Assembly (NCBI RefSeq): GCF_015594725.1
Contig: NZ_JADNRC010000001.1
Coordinates: 432,373-496,372, forward strand
Origin: Flavobacterium sp. ALJ2
Lineage (GTDB): Bacteria > Bacteroidota > Bacteroidia > Flavobacteriales > Flavobacteriaceae
Direction: 5' to 3'
Length of the DNA: 64,000 nucleotides
Of this stretch, positions 1 to 9,032 are shown piece by piece (the stretch's first letter is position 1; each line of letters starts with the position of its first letter). The notes under the pieces were generated by a model. It was not told the origin of the DNA. It was given only the letters and a program-made list of their open reading frames with translations, and ran no database searches. The position numbers were made by a program, and so were the translations under genes.

Positions 1-2725
1 CCTCAGCTAACAATTCTCCGCCATTTTCCCCACCTTCTGGGCCTAAATCGATTATCCAATCGGCACATTTTATAAGATCAAGATTGTGTTCGATTACAAT
101 TATAGAATGCCCTTTATCAATCAATGCATCAAATGAAGCTAATAATTTCTTGATATCATGAAAATGAAGTCCAGTTGTAGGCTCATCAAAAACAAATAAA
201 GCTTTATCTTTTGTAGCGCCTTTAACCAAGAATGAAGCCAGTTTAATACGTTGTGCTTCACCACCAGAAAGAGTCGAAGAAGATTGTCCTAATTGTACAT
301 ATCCTAAACCAACATCTTGTAGTGGCTGTAATTTTTGCGTAATCTTAGTTTGATTGTTTTTTGAGAAGAAACTAATAGCATCATCAATTGTCATGGTTAA
401 GATGTCATTGATGTTTTTATCGTCAAAAGTAATTTCTAAAACTTCTTTTTTAAAGCGTTTACCACTACAAGTTTCGCATGGTAACTGTACATCTGCCATA
501 AAAACCATCTCGACGTTAATAGAGCCTTCACCTTTACAGGTTTCGCATCTTCCACCATCTACATTAAAAGAAAAATGTTTGGCTTGGTAACCTCTTATTT
601 TTGATAGTTTTTCTTTGGCATAAAGTTCTCTAATATCATCGTAAGCTTTTATATAAGTTACGGGATTAGAACGAGAACTTCTTCCGATAGGATTTTGATC
701 AACATATTCGATATGTTTTATTTGCGAAAAAGATCCTTTTATTTCAGTAAACTGACCTGCTTTTTCAGCAGCATTATCTAATTTTTTCTGAATAGCAGGA
801 AATAGAATTTTTTTAATAAGTGTGCTTTTTCCACTACCCGAAACTCCTGTAATTACAGTTAAAACATCTAATGGGAAAGTAACATCTATATTTTTAAGAT
901 TGTTTTCGCGAGCGCCAATAATCTGTATGAAATTTTTAGATTTTCTTCGGTGTTTAGGAATAGCTATTTCTAAATCACCATTTAAATATTTAGCCGTTAA
1001 CGAAGATGATTTTAATATTTCCTCATACGTTCCCTGGGCTACTAATTCTCCTCCAAAAGTTCCTGCTTCAGGACCAATATCTATAATCATATCGGCAGCT
1101 TTCATGATGTCTTCGTCATGTTCTACAACAATTACAGTATTGCCTAAATCACGAAGAGAAAGCAATACTTTTATCAATCGTTCAGAATCTTTTGGATGTA
1201 AACCAATACTTGGTTCATCTAGAATATACATAGATCCAACCAAACTACTTCCTAGAGAAGTGGCCAGATTAATACGTTGCGATTCTCCTCCAGAAAGAGT
1301 CGAAGAATTTCGATTTAAGGTAAGGTAAGAAAGTCCTACTTCTGTTAAAAAGGATAGTCTATTATTAATTTCAACTAGTAATCGTTTTGCAATTTGTTTT
1401 TCATAAACATTAAGCTCTATTCCATTGAAGAAACTAGCTAAATGCTGAATTGGTAAATCGACTAAATCTGAAACTGTTTTACCGTTTATTTTTACATAAG
1501 AAGCTTCTATTCGTAAACGTTTTCCTTTACAAACATGGCATTTTGTTTTTCCGCGGTAGCGAGAAAGCATTACTCTATTTTGTATTTTATAATTTTTTTC
1601 TTCAAGTTCTTTGAAGAAATCATTTAAGCCTTCAAAATATTGATTTCCTTTCCATATTAGTTCTTTTTGTTCCTCGCTTAATTGAAAGTATGGTTTGTGT
1701 ATTGGGAAATCGAATTTATGAGAATTATTTACCAATTGATCACGAAACCAACTCATGCTTTCGCCACGCCAAGGAAAAATGGCATTTTCGTAAATAGATA
1801 AAGAAGTATTAGGAACTACTAAATCGGCATCGATACCAATAATATTTCCATATCCTTCGCAAGCAGGGCAAGCACCATACGGATTATTGAAACTAAATAA
1901 ATGCGGATTTGGTTCTAAGAAAGTGATTCCGTCTAACTCAAAATTATTAGAATAACTGAATCTTTTATTAGTTTTTAATTCTTGTAAAAAACAAATACCC
2001 TTTCCTTCAAAAAATGCAGTTTGAACAGCATCTGAAAGACGATTGTAAAATTCTTCCTCGTCTTTTACAACGATTCTATCAATAATCAATAAGATCTCTT
2101 GGTTCTTTTTTGTGTCAAGTGAAGTTTCAAATTCATCTAAACGAACCATTTCGTTATCAATTAAAATACGAGCAAATCCTTGTTGTAATAAAACATTAAG
2201 TTTATCTTCTAGTTTTCTTCCTTTTTCAAGATGAATAGGAGCTAGAAGCAACCACTTACTATCTAATTCTAGATTTTTTACATCGGTAACAACATCGGTA
2301 ACGGTATTTTTTTTGACTTCATGACCAGAAACAGGTGAGTAGGTACGACCAATTCTTGCAAAAAGTAACTTTACATAATCGTAAATCTCTGTAGATGTTC
2401 CTACTGTCGAACGCGCATTGGTAGTATTTACTTTTTGCTCAATAGCAATTGCAGGAGCAATTCCTTTTATGTATTCGACCTTTGGTTTATCTAAACGACC
2501 TAAAAACTGACGTGCATATGATGATAAACTCTCTACATAACGGCGTTGTCCTTCAGCATACAAAGTATCGAATGCCAAACTTGATTTTCCAGAACCCGAA
2601 AGTCCCGTGATAACAACAAGTTTGTTTCTTGGAATGGCAACATCTACATTTTTTAAATTATGTACCTGAGCACCTTTAATGATGATGTTTTTCTTTGGGT
2701 CGAGTGTAGAAAGGTCAATTTGCAT
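1..2725 (-). CDS. uvrA: UvrA, excinuclease ABC subunit A (3' end missing)
   Basis: DNA-damage recognition ATPase of UvrABC nucleotide excision repair, cytoplasmic. The 908 visible residues start [14 protein letters not shown]; the first Walker A reads GLSGSGKSS and is followed by the typical [25 protein letters not shown] stretch (split here: [12 protein letters not shown], then [12 protein letters not shown]). Zinc-binding cysteine pairs are visible in the middle ([15 protein letters not shown]) and near the C-terminus (CETCKGEG and CETCSGKR). The visible end, [16 protein letters not shown], is the conserved UvrA C-terminal block, so only some 30-40 residues lie beyond the left edge. The gene is longer than any internal ORF because no stop is present in the window. 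Start ATG at 2725 is supported by a -7 element 19-26 bp upstream. Confidence 0.97.
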   Translation of the reverse strand, partial: MQIDLSTLDPKKNIIIKGAQVHNLKNVDVAIPRNKLVVITGLSGSGKSSLAFDTLYAEGQRRYVESLSSYARQFLGRLDKPKVEYIKGIAPAIAIEQKVNTTNARSTVGTSTEIYDYVKLLFARIGRTYSPVSGHEVKKNTVTDVVTDVKNLELDSKWLLLAPIHLEKGRKLEDKLNVLLQQGFARILIDNEMVRLDEFETSLDTKKNQEILLIIDRIVVKDEEEFYNRLSDAVQTAFFEGKGICFLQELKTNKRFSYSNNFELDGITFLEPNPHLFSFNNPYGACPACEGYGNIIGIDADLVVPNTSLSIYENAIFPWRGESMSWFRDQLVNNSHKFDFPIHKPYFQLSEEQKELIWKGNQYFEGLNDFFKELEEKNYKIQNRVMLSRYRGKTKCHVCKGKRLRIEASYVKINGKTVSDLVDLPIQHLASFFNGIELNVYEKQIAKRLLVEINNRLSFLTEVGLSYLTLNRNSSTLSGGESQRINLATSLGSSLVGSMYILDEPSIGLHPKDSERLIKVLLSLRDLGNTVIVVEHDEDIMKAADMIIDIGPEAGTFGGELVAQGTYEEILKSSSLTAKYLNGDLEIAIPKHRRKSKNFIQIIGARENNLKNIDVTFPLDVLTVITGVSGSGKSTLIKKILFPAIQKKLDNAAEKAGQFTEIKGSFSQIKHIEYVDQNPIGRSSRSNPVTYIKAYDDIRELYAKEKLSKIRGYQAKHFSFNVDGGRCETCKGEGSINVEMVFMADVQLPCETCSGKRFKKEVLEITFDDKNINDILTMTIDDAISFFSKNNQTKITQKLQPLQDVGLGYVQLGQSSSTLSGGEAQRIKLASFLVKGATKDKALFVFDEPTTGLHFHDIKKLLASFDALIDKGHSIIVIEHNLDLIKCADWIIDLGPEGGENGGELLAE

Positions 2726-2743
2726 ACAAAAAATCAATTTCCA

Positions 2744-2751
2744 CAAAAGTA
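2744..2751 (-). promoter_or_regulatory. Putative -7 element (TACTTTTG) for uvrA
   Basis: On the minus strand this reads TACTTTTG, a full match to the Bacteroidota -7 consensus TAnnTTTG, about 19 bp before the uvrA ATG. No convincing TTTG -33 box lies at the usual distance, so this is a half-supported promoter. Confidence 0.45.
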
Positions 2752-3058
2752 AGCATTTTTGATTTGAGTTATGTTAAGGATAGAGGTTCAATTTATGTAA
2801 AAAACAACACAATAATTATTGTTTTAAGATAAGGTCATCTCCGAAAAATAGTGTTGATTAGATTCTAGATATAGCAATGATAAAGAATGTAAAAAAAAAT
2901 ATTTGTTAAATTGCAATCAATTTGTTTTGTGCGATTTAGACTTCTTTTTTAGCGGTTAAGAACAAAGAGGAAATTTATTGGTTTTTATCTTTTTTATGGA
3001 AATCGTTGGCTTGGTCTTCATGTTTTTTAGATTTAGATAATTATTATTCTTAATTTAA
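2752..3058. other. AT-rich gap between uvrA and the sigma factor gene
   Basis: About 300 bp with no ORF of note and no strong hairpin. It separates two divergently transcribed genes, and the promoter elements lie at its edges. I see nothing else in it. Confidence 0.5.
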
Positions 3059-3091
3059 TTTGCTTTTTTTAAAAAATATTTGTTAAATTTG
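3059..3091 (+). promoter_or_regulatory. Putative promoter for the ECF sigma gene
   Basis: TTTG at 3059-3062, a 21-bp spacer, then TAAATTTG at 3084-3091 (TAnnTTTG). This fits the Bacteroidota -33/-7 pattern and predicts a leader of roughly 90 nt before the ATG at 3190. Confidence 0.55.
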
Positions 3092-3189
3092 AACACTTAA
3101 TTAACACTTTAAAAACTATTAGCCTATACAGTAAAATTACTTTTTTAGAAAATTACCCAAATTTCAAATTAAAACTAAAAGGTAGTATT

Positions 3190-3774
3190 ATGGCTAATCT
3201 GCAAATTCCTGACGCTCTATTGGTGAAGAATTATGTTGAAGGGAACGAAAGTGCCTTGTCAACATTGATAAAAAGACATGAATCAAAGATTTATGGCTTT
3301 ATATATTCAAAAACAGCAGACAAAGACATATCAAATGATATTTTTCAGGATACATTTATAAAAGTAATCAAGACTTTAAAAAGCAACTCATATAATGAAG
3401 AAGGTAAGTTTTTGCCTTGGGTAATGCGTATATCTCACAATTTAATAGTAGATCATTATCGAAGAACAAAGAAAATGCCAATGTATAGAGAAACCGAAGA
3501 GTTTTCGATATTCTCTATTATGTCAGATGATACACTAACAATTGAAAATAAAATGATTGTGGATCAAGTTGAGGTTGATTTAAAAAAGTTAATAGAAGAA
3601 CTTCCAAATGATCAAAAAGAAGTACTGGTAATGCGTATGTATCAGGATATGAGCTTTAAAGAAATATCCGAAGTAACAGGTGTTAGTATCAATACAGCCT
3701 TAGGAAGAATGAGATATGCGTTAATGAATATAAGAAAGATTATAGAAAAACATCAAATTATTTTAACTAATTAA
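3190..3774 (+). CDS. ECF-type RNA polymerase sigma factor
   Basis: A 194-aa sigma-70 family protein of the extracytoplasmic-function size class. Region 2 is seen at about residues 25-95 (NDIFQDTFIKVIKT, FLPWVMRISHNLIVDHYRR) and region 4 at about 135-190 (LPNDQKEVLVMRMYQDMSFKEI followed by a helix-turn-helix with NTALGRMRYAL). No anti-sigma gene adjoins it, so it is not a classical FecI/FecR pair and its activating signal cannot be told from context. It is followed by a 47-codon ORF on the same strand, probably co-transcribed. The family is certain; the regulon is unknown. Confidence 0.93.
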   Translation: MANLQIPDALLVKNYVEGNESALSTLIKRHESKIYGFIYSKTADKDISNDIFQDTFIKVIKTLKSNSYNEEGKFLPWVMRISHNLIVDHYRRTKKMPMYRETEEFSIFSIMSDDTLTIENKMIVDQVEVDLKKLIEELPNDQKEVLVMRMYQDMSFKEISEVTGVSINTALGRMRYALMNIRKIIEKHQIILTN

Positions 3775-3825
3775 TATACTAAATAGAGGAATAGGCCGTT
3801 AATATTTAAATAAACAATTATTAGC

Positions 3826-3969
3826 ATGGCAAAAATTTACTCAAAAAAAGCAACAGTTACTAAAGACTTGAAACCTAAAAAAGAAGTCGTTTCTTTTATA
3901 TTAAGCTACTCAGAAGCATTAACAATAGTAAAAATTGACGATAAGAGTTTTGAGATTATGGCTAATTAA
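3826..3969 (+). CDS. Small conserved-looking 47-aa protein downstream of the sigma factor
   Basis: ATG at 3826 (after ttagc) to TAA at 3967-3969, 47 codons. The product starts MAKIYSKKATVTKDL and ends KIDDKSFEIMAN. It is lysine-rich at the N-terminus and has no membrane segment. It lies 51 bp after the sigma gene and ends about 65 bp before a strong bidirectional hairpin, which makes a real bicistronic transcript plausible. Short Lys-rich ORFs can arise by chance in such AT-rich DNA; the amphipathic composition and the position favour a real gene. Function is unknown. Confidence 0.6.
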   Translation: MAKIYSKKATVTKDLKPKKEVVSFILSYSEALTIVKIDDKSFEIMAN

Positions 3970-4033
3970 ACAGCCCACAACAGTTGTCGGATGTTTTGGA
4001 GGTAAATGAATTAATCAAATTGGTCGTTTGGTT

Positions 4034-4072
4034 AAAAAATCACTAAGAGCAGTATGCGATTAGTGATTTTTT
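4034..4072. terminator. Bidirectional terminator hairpin between the sigma operon and nth
   Basis: Perfect 13-bp stem: 4034-4046 (A-run then TCACTAA) pairs with 4060-4072 (TTAGTGA then T-run) around a 13-nt loop. A and T runs flank both sides, so it can end transcription from the left (3826 ORF) and from the right (nth). Its right arm overlaps the nth stop codon. Confidence 0.8.
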
Positions 4073-4737
4073 TGTTTTTTAGAAGCTTGATTTTTATAAT
4101 AATCATCTATCACAGATTTTCTTCCAATAGTTTTTGTGATGATATCTTTGTCAAGATCCCAGCCACGGGCAGGCGAATATTCTCTGCCATACCAAATAAT
4201 TTCAAGATGTAAATCATTCCAGATTTCTTCGGGGAAAAGACGCTTAGCATCTTTTTCGGTTTGAGTTACATTTTTTCCGTTAGATAAATTCCATCTATAC
4301 ATCAACCTATGAATGTGAGTATCTACAGGAAATGCAGGAATACCAAAAGCCTGAGACATAACAACACTTGCTGTTTTATGCCCAACTGCAGGTAATTCCT
4401 CCAGATATTCATAACTCTGAGGAACTTTACCGCCATGTTTATCAATAAGGATTTGTGATAAACCGTGAATGCCTTTTGATTTCATAGGTGATAAACCACA
4501 GGGACGGATAATATCACGAATTTCTTCAACAGACATTTTTACCATATCATATGGATTATCAGCCTTTGCAAATAATAAAGGCGTAATTTGGTTCACACGA
4601 ACGTCGGTACATTGAGCAGATAACAATACAGCAATTAATAAAGTATATGGGTCTTTATGGTCGAGAGGCACAGGGATAGTTGGGTATAATTCTTTTAACG
4701 TATTTATAACAAAAGTTACCCGTTCTTGTTTATTCAT
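4060..4737 (-). CDS. nth: Endonuclease III, DNA glycosylase/AP lyase lacking the Fe-S cysteines
   Basis: Base-excision repair enzyme for oxidised pyrimidines. From the ATG at 4737 (MNKQERVTF) it is 225 aa. The helix-hairpin-helix reads LPAVGHKT at 115-122, with the catalytic lysine at 121, and the catalytic aspartate is D139 in FPVDTHIHR; both match E. coli K120 and D138. The C-terminal region that normally carries the C-X6-C-X2-C-X5-C cluster motif instead reads GREYSPARGWDLDKDI and has no cysteine. The reading frame extends 11 codons further upstream, but that extension lacks homology-like character. I am confident of the family. Confidence 0.93.
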   Translation of the reverse strand: MNKQERVTFVINTLKELYPTIPVPLDHKDPYTLLIAVLLSAQCTDVRVNQITPLLFAKADNPYDMVKMSVEEIRDIIRPCGLSPMKSKGIHGLSQILIDKHGGKVPQSYEYLEELPAVGHKTASVVMSQAFGIPAFPVDTHIHRLMYRWNLSNGKNVTQTEKDAKRLFPEEIWNDLHLEIIWYGREYSPARGWDLDKDIITKTIGRKSVIDDYYKNQASKKQKNH

Positions 4738-4841
4738 TTCCGTAAATTTAATCCCGTAAAAATAGTACAATTTTAGAATTATAAATTGTTAATTATCAAT
4801 TGTTAATTTTAAGAATCTAAGTAGTCTAAAAAAATAAAAAA

Positions 4842-5294
4842 ATGACAACATTACAAATAGGAGATAAGGCACCAAATTTTTCAGGAACAGATCAAGATGG
4901 GAACACACATAAATTAGCTGATTATGCAGGAAAAAAATTAGTAGTTTTCTTTTATCCAAAAGCAAATACGCCAGGATGTACAGCCGAAGCTTGCGATTTA
5001 AGAGATAACTACGAGCGTTTTCAAGCTAATAATTATGCATTATTGGGAGTAAGTGCCGATGCGCAAAAAGCACAAGCTAAATTTAAAGAAAAATATGATT
5101 TTCCGTTTCCGTTATTAGCTGATGAAGATAAATCTGTAATCAACGCATTTGGAGTTTGGGGACCTAAAAAATTCATGGGAAAAGAATACGACGGAATCCA
5201 CAGAACGACATTTGTAATTAATGAAGAAGGAATTATAGCAGACATAATTTCAAAAGTAAAAACTAAAGAACATGCAGATCAGATACTGAAGTAG
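4842..5294 (+). CDS. bcp: Thioredoxin-dependent peroxiredoxin, Bcp/PrxQ type
   Basis: A 150-aa cytoplasmic thiol peroxidase that reduces hydrogen peroxide and organic hydroperoxides with electrons from thioredoxin. The active site is FYPKANTPGCTAEACDLRD: the first Cys is the peroxidatic residue and the second, five residues later, the resolving Cys, which is the 2-Cys PrxQ arrangement. The C-terminal part GIHRTTFVINEEG is typical. Start ATG lies in an A-rich stretch without a Shine-Dalgarno site, as usual in this phylum. It is monocistronic: diverges from nth and is followed by a strong palindrome at 5326-5358. Confidence 0.95.
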   Translation: MTTLQIGDKAPNFSGTDQDGNTHKLADYAGKKLVVFFYPKANTPGCTAEACDLRDNYERFQANNYALLGVSADAQKAQAKFKEKYDFPFPLLADEDKSVINAFGVWGPKKFMGKEYDGIHRTTFVINEEGIIADIISKVKTKEHADQILK

Positions 5295-5325
5295 CATTTT
5301 TTCTTGTAGTTTTAGTTTTCGGAAG

Positions 5326-5358
5326 ATCTTTGTAAAAGTTTTAAACTTTTACAAAGAT
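5326..5358 (+). terminator. Palindromic terminator-like hairpin after bcp
   Basis: Perfect 16-bp arms (5326-5341 and 5343-5358; arm ATCTTTGTAAAAGTTT) around one central base, so the apical bases must open to form a loop. A T-run (CCTTTTTTT) follows about 10 nt later. It lies 32 bp past the bcp stop. Confidence 0.6.
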
Positions 5359-5463
5359 TACTCCTTTTTTTATTTGTTAAGGTTTAGTAGTTTTTACAGA
5401 CTAGATATTTTACTTCAGGAAATAAACAAATAGAAATAAAATAAAAAATAGCTTAGAGCCAAA

Positions 5464-5493
5464 AAAAGCACCAGTTGGAGAACTGATGCTTTT
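5464..5493 (-). terminator. Terminator for the 5543-7003 gene
   Basis: 13-bp stem with one mismatch (5464-5476 with 5481-5493) and a GGAG loop; on the minus strand it is followed by a T-run. It lies 50 bp downstream of the minus-strand stop. Confidence 0.7.
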
Positions 5494-5542
5494 GTATTTA
5501 AAACTTTTAAATTTTGCCTCTCAAAACGTAGTTTACAAAACT

Positions 5543-7003
5543 TTAATTAGACTCTTTTAAAACTTTATTAGGTTCGTATCCAAATAAGTGATGCTCCTTA
5601 ATAATCTCAGCAATACCTTTTGGAAGCATAGGTTCCCATCCTGGTTTTCCTTGACTAATCATTTTTAGTACCTCTCTAGAAAATACTTCCAGAGTATGAG
5701 GATCGAAATCAGCAACATCAATAACTTTACCGTTAAATTTAAAGAACTTATACAATTCTTTCATTCTAGGATGAACTTTTAAGTTAGTCGAATTCATGAT
5801 TGTACCATCTTCATCGATCATTGGATACAAGAATACTTTCATGTCACGGTAGAATAATTTTCCGAAAGCTTCAAGAATTCCACCACTTAAATGGCGGTAG
5901 TATTTCTCATCAAAGATGTCGACTAAATTGTTAACACCCATTGCCAATCCCATTCGGGCTTTGGTGTAATTAGCAAAATACTCAACCACTTTATAGTATT
6001 CTTGGAAGTTCGAAATCATTACTGTTTGGCCTAATGAACAAAGTAATTCGGCTCTATCCATAAAATCTCGTTCATCGATTTCTCCATCAGAACGGAGGTT
6101 AGATAGCGTGATTTCGAAAATTACCAGTGTATTATCTTTTTCAACCTTATTTTCTTCGAGAAACATCTTTAATGATTTCTCGTACATATCCATATTAACC
6201 TTAGTTACAGGGCGAAAACTCCCGCGTAAGGCAAGAATGTTCTTTTTGTATAAAATGGCAGCAGGAAGAATGTTTTTACCTTCAGGATTGAACATAACGG
6301 CATCAGTCATTCCATTTTTAACCAGTTGTAAGCTAATCAATCGATTGTCTACATCAGCAAATCGAGGACCAGAAAAGTTGATAGTATCAATTTCAAGCTG
6401 ATCTTTGTCTAGGTGATCATATAAATAACGAAGTAATCTTTTAGGATCATTGTATTTATAAAATGCTCCGTAAATTAAGTTAACACCAAGAATTCCTAAT
6501 GTTTCTTGTTGCAATCGAGCGTCAGTTTCTTTAAAACGAATATGAAGTATAATTTCGTTATATGCTTCATCAGGTTCAATTTGGTATCTAATTCCAACCC
6601 AGCCATGACCTTTAAATTGTTTTGCAAAATCTATTGTTGCAACAGTATTGGCATAACTAAAGAAAAGTTTTGTTGGGTGTTTTTTTCTGCTTAATCGTTC
6701 TTCAATTATTTGACCTTCAAGGGTTAGCATTTTCTTTAACCGTTCTTCAGTAACGTAACGGCCATCACTTTCAATTCCGTAAATGGCATCACTAAAATCT
6801 TTGTCGTAAGCAGACATTGCCTTTGCAATTGTTCCAGACGAGCCACCAGATCTAAAAAAATGCCTTACAGTTTCTTGCCCCGCACCAATCTCTGCAAAGG
6901 TTCCGTAAATATTTTCATTTAGATTAATTCGTAGCGCTTTGTCTTTTATGGATGGTATTTGAGCGATGACTTTATCACCCTTAAGTTTTATTTCTATACC
7001 CAT
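5543..7003 (-). CDS. Conserved Bacteroidota protein of unknown function, 486 aa
   Basis: No signal peptide or membrane segment is visible, so it is probably cytoplasmic. Notable blocks are the N-terminal NLNENIYGTFAEIGAGQETV followed by a run rich in Gly and Ser (FFRSGGSSGTIAKAMSAYDK), a central LGVNLIYGAFYKYNDPKRLL, and KARMGLAMGVNNLVDIFDEKYY. From memory, flavobacterial homologues are sometimes labelled nicotinate-nucleotide adenylyltransferase, but I see no HxGH nucleotidyltransferase motif and do not adopt that name. It is monocistronic, with a -7 element (TAACTTTG on the minus strand, 7031-7038) just upstream and its own terminator. The gene is certainly real; its function is open. Confidence 0.85.
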   Translation of the reverse strand: MGIEIKLKGDKVIAQIPSIKDKALRINLNENIYGTFAEIGAGQETVRHFFRSGGSSGTIAKAMSAYDKDFSDAIYGIESDGRYVTEERLKKMLTLEGQIIEERLSRKKHPTKLFFSYANTVATIDFAKQFKGHGWVGIRYQIEPDEAYNEIILHIRFKETDARLQQETLGILGVNLIYGAFYKYNDPKRLLRYLYDHLDKDQLEIDTINFSGPRFADVDNRLISLQLVKNGMTDAVMFNPEGKNILPAAILYKKNILALRGSFRPVTKVNMDMYEKSLKMFLEENKVEKDNTLVIFEITLSNLRSDGEIDERDFMDRAELLCSLGQTVMISNFQEYYKVVEYFANYTKARMGLAMGVNNLVDIFDEKYYRHLSGGILEAFGKLFYRDMKVFLYPMIDEDGTIMNSTNLKVHPRMKELYKFFKFNGKVIDVADFDPHTLEVFSREVLKMISQGKPGWEPMLPKGIAEIIKEHHLFGYEPNKVLKESN

Positions 7004-7030
7004 TTTATTTTAAATATGGCTTATTTGTTA

Positions 7031-7038
7031 CAAAGTTA
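7031..7038 (-). promoter_or_regulatory. Putative -7 element (TAACTTTG) for the 486-aa gene
   Basis: Reads TAACTTTG on the minus strand, a full TAnnTTTG match 28 bp before the ATG at 7003. No clear -33 box. Confidence 0.45.
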
Positions 7039-7072
7039 GTAAATTAGGCTTCTAATGAAAGATAATTAATCC

Positions 7073-7080
7073 TATTTTTG
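7073..7080 (+). promoter_or_regulatory. Putative -7 element (TATTTTTG) for the MBL-fold gene
   Basis: TATTTTTG fits TAnnTTTG and would start transcription about 12 nt before the TTG codon at 7099, which supports that unusual start. No clear -33 box. Confidence 0.45.
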
Positions 7081-7098
7081 TAAAAAAATAAAGCACAA

Positions 7099-7863
7099 TT
7101 GAAGGTATATTTTTTAGGCACAGGTACATCTCAAGGTATTCCGATAATAGGGGTTGATCATCCTGTATGTAAAAGTACTGACACTAAGGATAAAAGACTT
7201 CGAGTGTCTGTATGGATTAGTTGGGATAACCATTCATATGTTATTGATTGCGGTCCTGATTTTAGACAACAAATGTTGGCTTGCAACTGTAAGAAATTAG
7301 ATGCAATTTTATTTACACATGAGCATGCCGATCACACTGCAGGATTAGATGATATACGCCCGTATAATTTTAGACAAGGCGAAATGCCAATTTATGCACA
7401 TGAACGTGTTATTGGTAATTTAAAAAGACGCTTTGATTATGTTTTTGAAACGGTCAATAAATATCCAGGAGCACCATCAGTAAAAACAATTGAGGTAATT
7501 AATGATGAGCCGTTTGCTGTGGGAAATAAAAAGGCAATTCCGGTAAATGTTATGCATGGCGATTTACAGGTTTTTGGGTATCGAATAGATGATTTTGCTT
7601 ACTTAACAGATGTAAAAACTATTGAACAAGTAGAAATCGATAAACTAAAAAACTTGAAAGTATTAGTGATAAACGCATTACGTGTTGAGCCACACGATAC
7701 ACATTTTAACTTGCAAGAAGCCTTAGATTTTATAACTTTGGTTCAGCCAGAAGTGGCTTATTTAACACATATTAGTCATGTATTAGGATTTCATGAGGAA
7801 GTACAAAAAAGGCTTCCTAAAAATGTTTATCTGGCATATGATAATTTAGAAATCACAATTTAA
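7099..7863 (+). CDS. MBL-fold metallo-hydrolase, PhnP-like
   Basis: 254-aa cytoplasmic metallo-beta-lactamase-fold phosphodiesterase-like enzyme. It opens with the family's FLGTGTSQGIP strand-loop and carries the metal-binding THEHADH motif at residues 73-79, with further ligands likely in NVMHGDL and THISHV. Length and layout match PhnP-like cyclic phosphodiesterases, but no phosphonate genes are nearby, so the substrate is not predicted. The start is TTG: no ATG lies upstream in frame, and the MKVYFLGTGT beginning matches the expected first beta strand. It is followed 13 bp later by the 7877 gene, probably one transcript. Confidence 0.9.
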   Translation: MKVYFLGTGTSQGIPIIGVDHPVCKSTDTKDKRLRVSVWISWDNHSYVIDCGPDFRQQMLACNCKKLDAILFTHEHADHTAGLDDIRPYNFRQGEMPIYAHERVIGNLKRRFDYVFETVNKYPGAPSVKTIEVINDEPFAVGNKKAIPVNVMHGDLQVFGYRIDDFAYLTDVKTIEQVEIDKLKNLKVLVINALRVEPHDTHFNLQEALDFITLVQPEVAYLTHISHVLGFHEEVQKRLPKNVYLAYDNLEITI

Positions 7864-7876
7864 TTATATCTTAAAA

Positions 7877-8377
7877 ATGAAAAAATCCTTATTGCTTTAC
7901 CTATTTATCATTGCTATACTTATGAATATTTTTACCTATATGTTTTATAGTAAAGAAGTAAAGTTTGAACAGGAACGTTATGTTAAAACGACCAAAAAAC
8001 TTAGAGATAGTTTAGATTTAGTAGAGAATAAGCTAAATGAAGCAAACTATTTTTCATTAGAGAACAATCAAAATGCACAAAATTACTTTGATTCGGATGA
8101 TGCTTCAAAAACAATAAAGTACGAGCAACTAATTCCGATGGTTACTGAGAAATTAATGGATCTTAATGCTACCAAAAAGGGGAATCCATATACAGGACAA
8201 GACCAAATAGGAGTAAATAAATTTATAATAAATAAAGTTAAGGTGCTTAACCACAGATGGATTATTGCTGATTTTAGCGATGGAGAAACATGGGGTGAAG
8301 TTTTATTAAAATACTTTGTCAACAATGATGGGAGTGTAACTTTTGAAGTAAATCAGTCATTATTATATCAAAAATAA
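7877..8377 (+). CDS. Hypothetical membrane-anchored protein, 166 aa
   Basis: One N-terminal membrane helix (about residues 4-23, LLLYLFIIAILMNIFTYMFY) is followed by a charged helical region (25-60, coiled-coil-like) and a soluble domain ending NNDGSVTFEVNQSLLY. The likely topology is a cytoplasmic-membrane anchor with the domain in the periplasm. It is probably co-transcribed with the MBL-fold gene 13 bp upstream. I do not recognise the family. Confidence 0.75.
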   Translation: MKKSLLLYLFIIAILMNIFTYMFYSKEVKFEQERYVKTTKKLRDSLDLVENKLNEANYFSLENNQNAQNYFDSDDASKTIKYEQLIPMVTEKLMDLNATKKGNPYTGQDQIGVNKFIINKVKVLNHRWIIADFSDGETWGEVLLKYFVNNDGSVTFEVNQSLLYQK

Positions 8378-8424
8378 GAATTCACGAACTGTATAATAAT
8401 TGTAACAATTAATAAATAGAACCT

Positions 8425-8859
8425 ATGAAAAAAGTATTTTTATTTTCGATTATTATTGGACTTTCATTTTCTTGTGCCAAAAAAGTTTCTCAAGAAGAAA
8501 CAAAACCTGTCAAGGAAGAAGTAAAACCTGAGCATATTGTAGGAGGAGATTCAGATGCTCATGGGTGTAAAGGCTCTGCAGGTTATACTTGGTCATCCGT
8601 TAGGAAAGAATGTATACGAATTTTTGAAGGTACAAAGTTAGAGCACGCCAAAGATGGAAAAACGTATACCACAGTTGCTTATGTTATTTTTGAAAAAGCA
8701 GGAAATAAAGCTGAACTTTTTCTTGATACACAAGATGAATCAATTATCTTGGAACGCAAAGGAGAAGGAGAGCCTTGGATTAATGGAGATTTAGAATTAA
8801 TACCTTGGAAAGGATACGTGCTGAAAAAAGCAGGTGAAATTATTTATACAGGAGAGTAA
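8425..8859 (+). CDS. Predicted lipoprotein, 144 aa
   Basis: Signal peptide with lipobox: MKKVFLFSIIIGLSFSC, so the mature N-terminus is lipidated Cys17. A Lys/Glu-rich linker follows, then a compact domain with GCKGSAGYTWSSVRKECIR, whose two cysteines could form a disulfide, and a beta-rich C-terminal half (AELFLDTQDESIILER). It is probably exported to the outer or inner membrane. It ends 47 bp before a perfect terminator. Function is unknown. Confidence 0.8.
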   Translation: MKKVFLFSIIIGLSFSCAKKVSQEETKPVKEEVKPEHIVGGDSDAHGCKGSAGYTWSSVRKECIRIFEGTKLEHAKDGKTYTTVAYVIFEKAGNKAELFLDTQDESIILERKGEGEPWINGDLELIPWKGYVLKKAGEIIYTGE

Positions 8860-8906
8860 AGTTTGCAGTATCTAGTTGCAGTTTACAGATTATAAAAAAG
8901 ACAAAA

Positions 8907-8940
8907 CAAGAAAGGCGAGAAATAATTCTCGCCTTTCTTG
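8907..8940 (+). terminator. Strong rho-independent-type terminator
   Basis: Perfect 15-bp stem (8907-8921 with 8926-8940, arm CAAGAAAGGCGAGAA) around an ATAA loop. It closes the lipoprotein transcript. The T-run after it is short (TTTAT). Confidence 0.85.
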
Positions 8941-8970
8941 TTTATATAAATATGTTGTTTTTTCTGTCAC

Positions 8971-8988
8971 TCCCGATAACTATCGGGA
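8971..8988. repeat. Short palindromic repeat, copy 1 (TCCCGATA-AC-TATCGGGA)
   Basis: Perfect 8-bp arms around AC. A near-identical copy lies at 9033-9050, and a weaker relative at 24815-24831. This is an intergenic REP-like element. Confidence 0.7.
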
Positions 8989-9032
8989 TAAAAAAGATTA
9001 GAATGATTTTAAAACCTTTCGACCTTTGCGTA

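Noticed and set aside
354..590. Plus-strand ORFs inside uvrA (for example 354-590 and 822-1328)
   Set aside because: They lie opposite to the coding frame of uvrA, whose motifs are unambiguous, and their translations have no protein-like character.
4784..4808. Direct repeat AATTGTTAATT (two copies, 4784-4794 and 4798-4808)
   Set aside because: A short AT-only repeat in an AT-rich spacer is likely by chance; no promoter element matches it.
5543..7003. Nicotinate-nucleotide adenylyltransferase label
   Set aside because: No HxGH or ISSTxxR motif is visible and the length (486 aa) is far above that family's.
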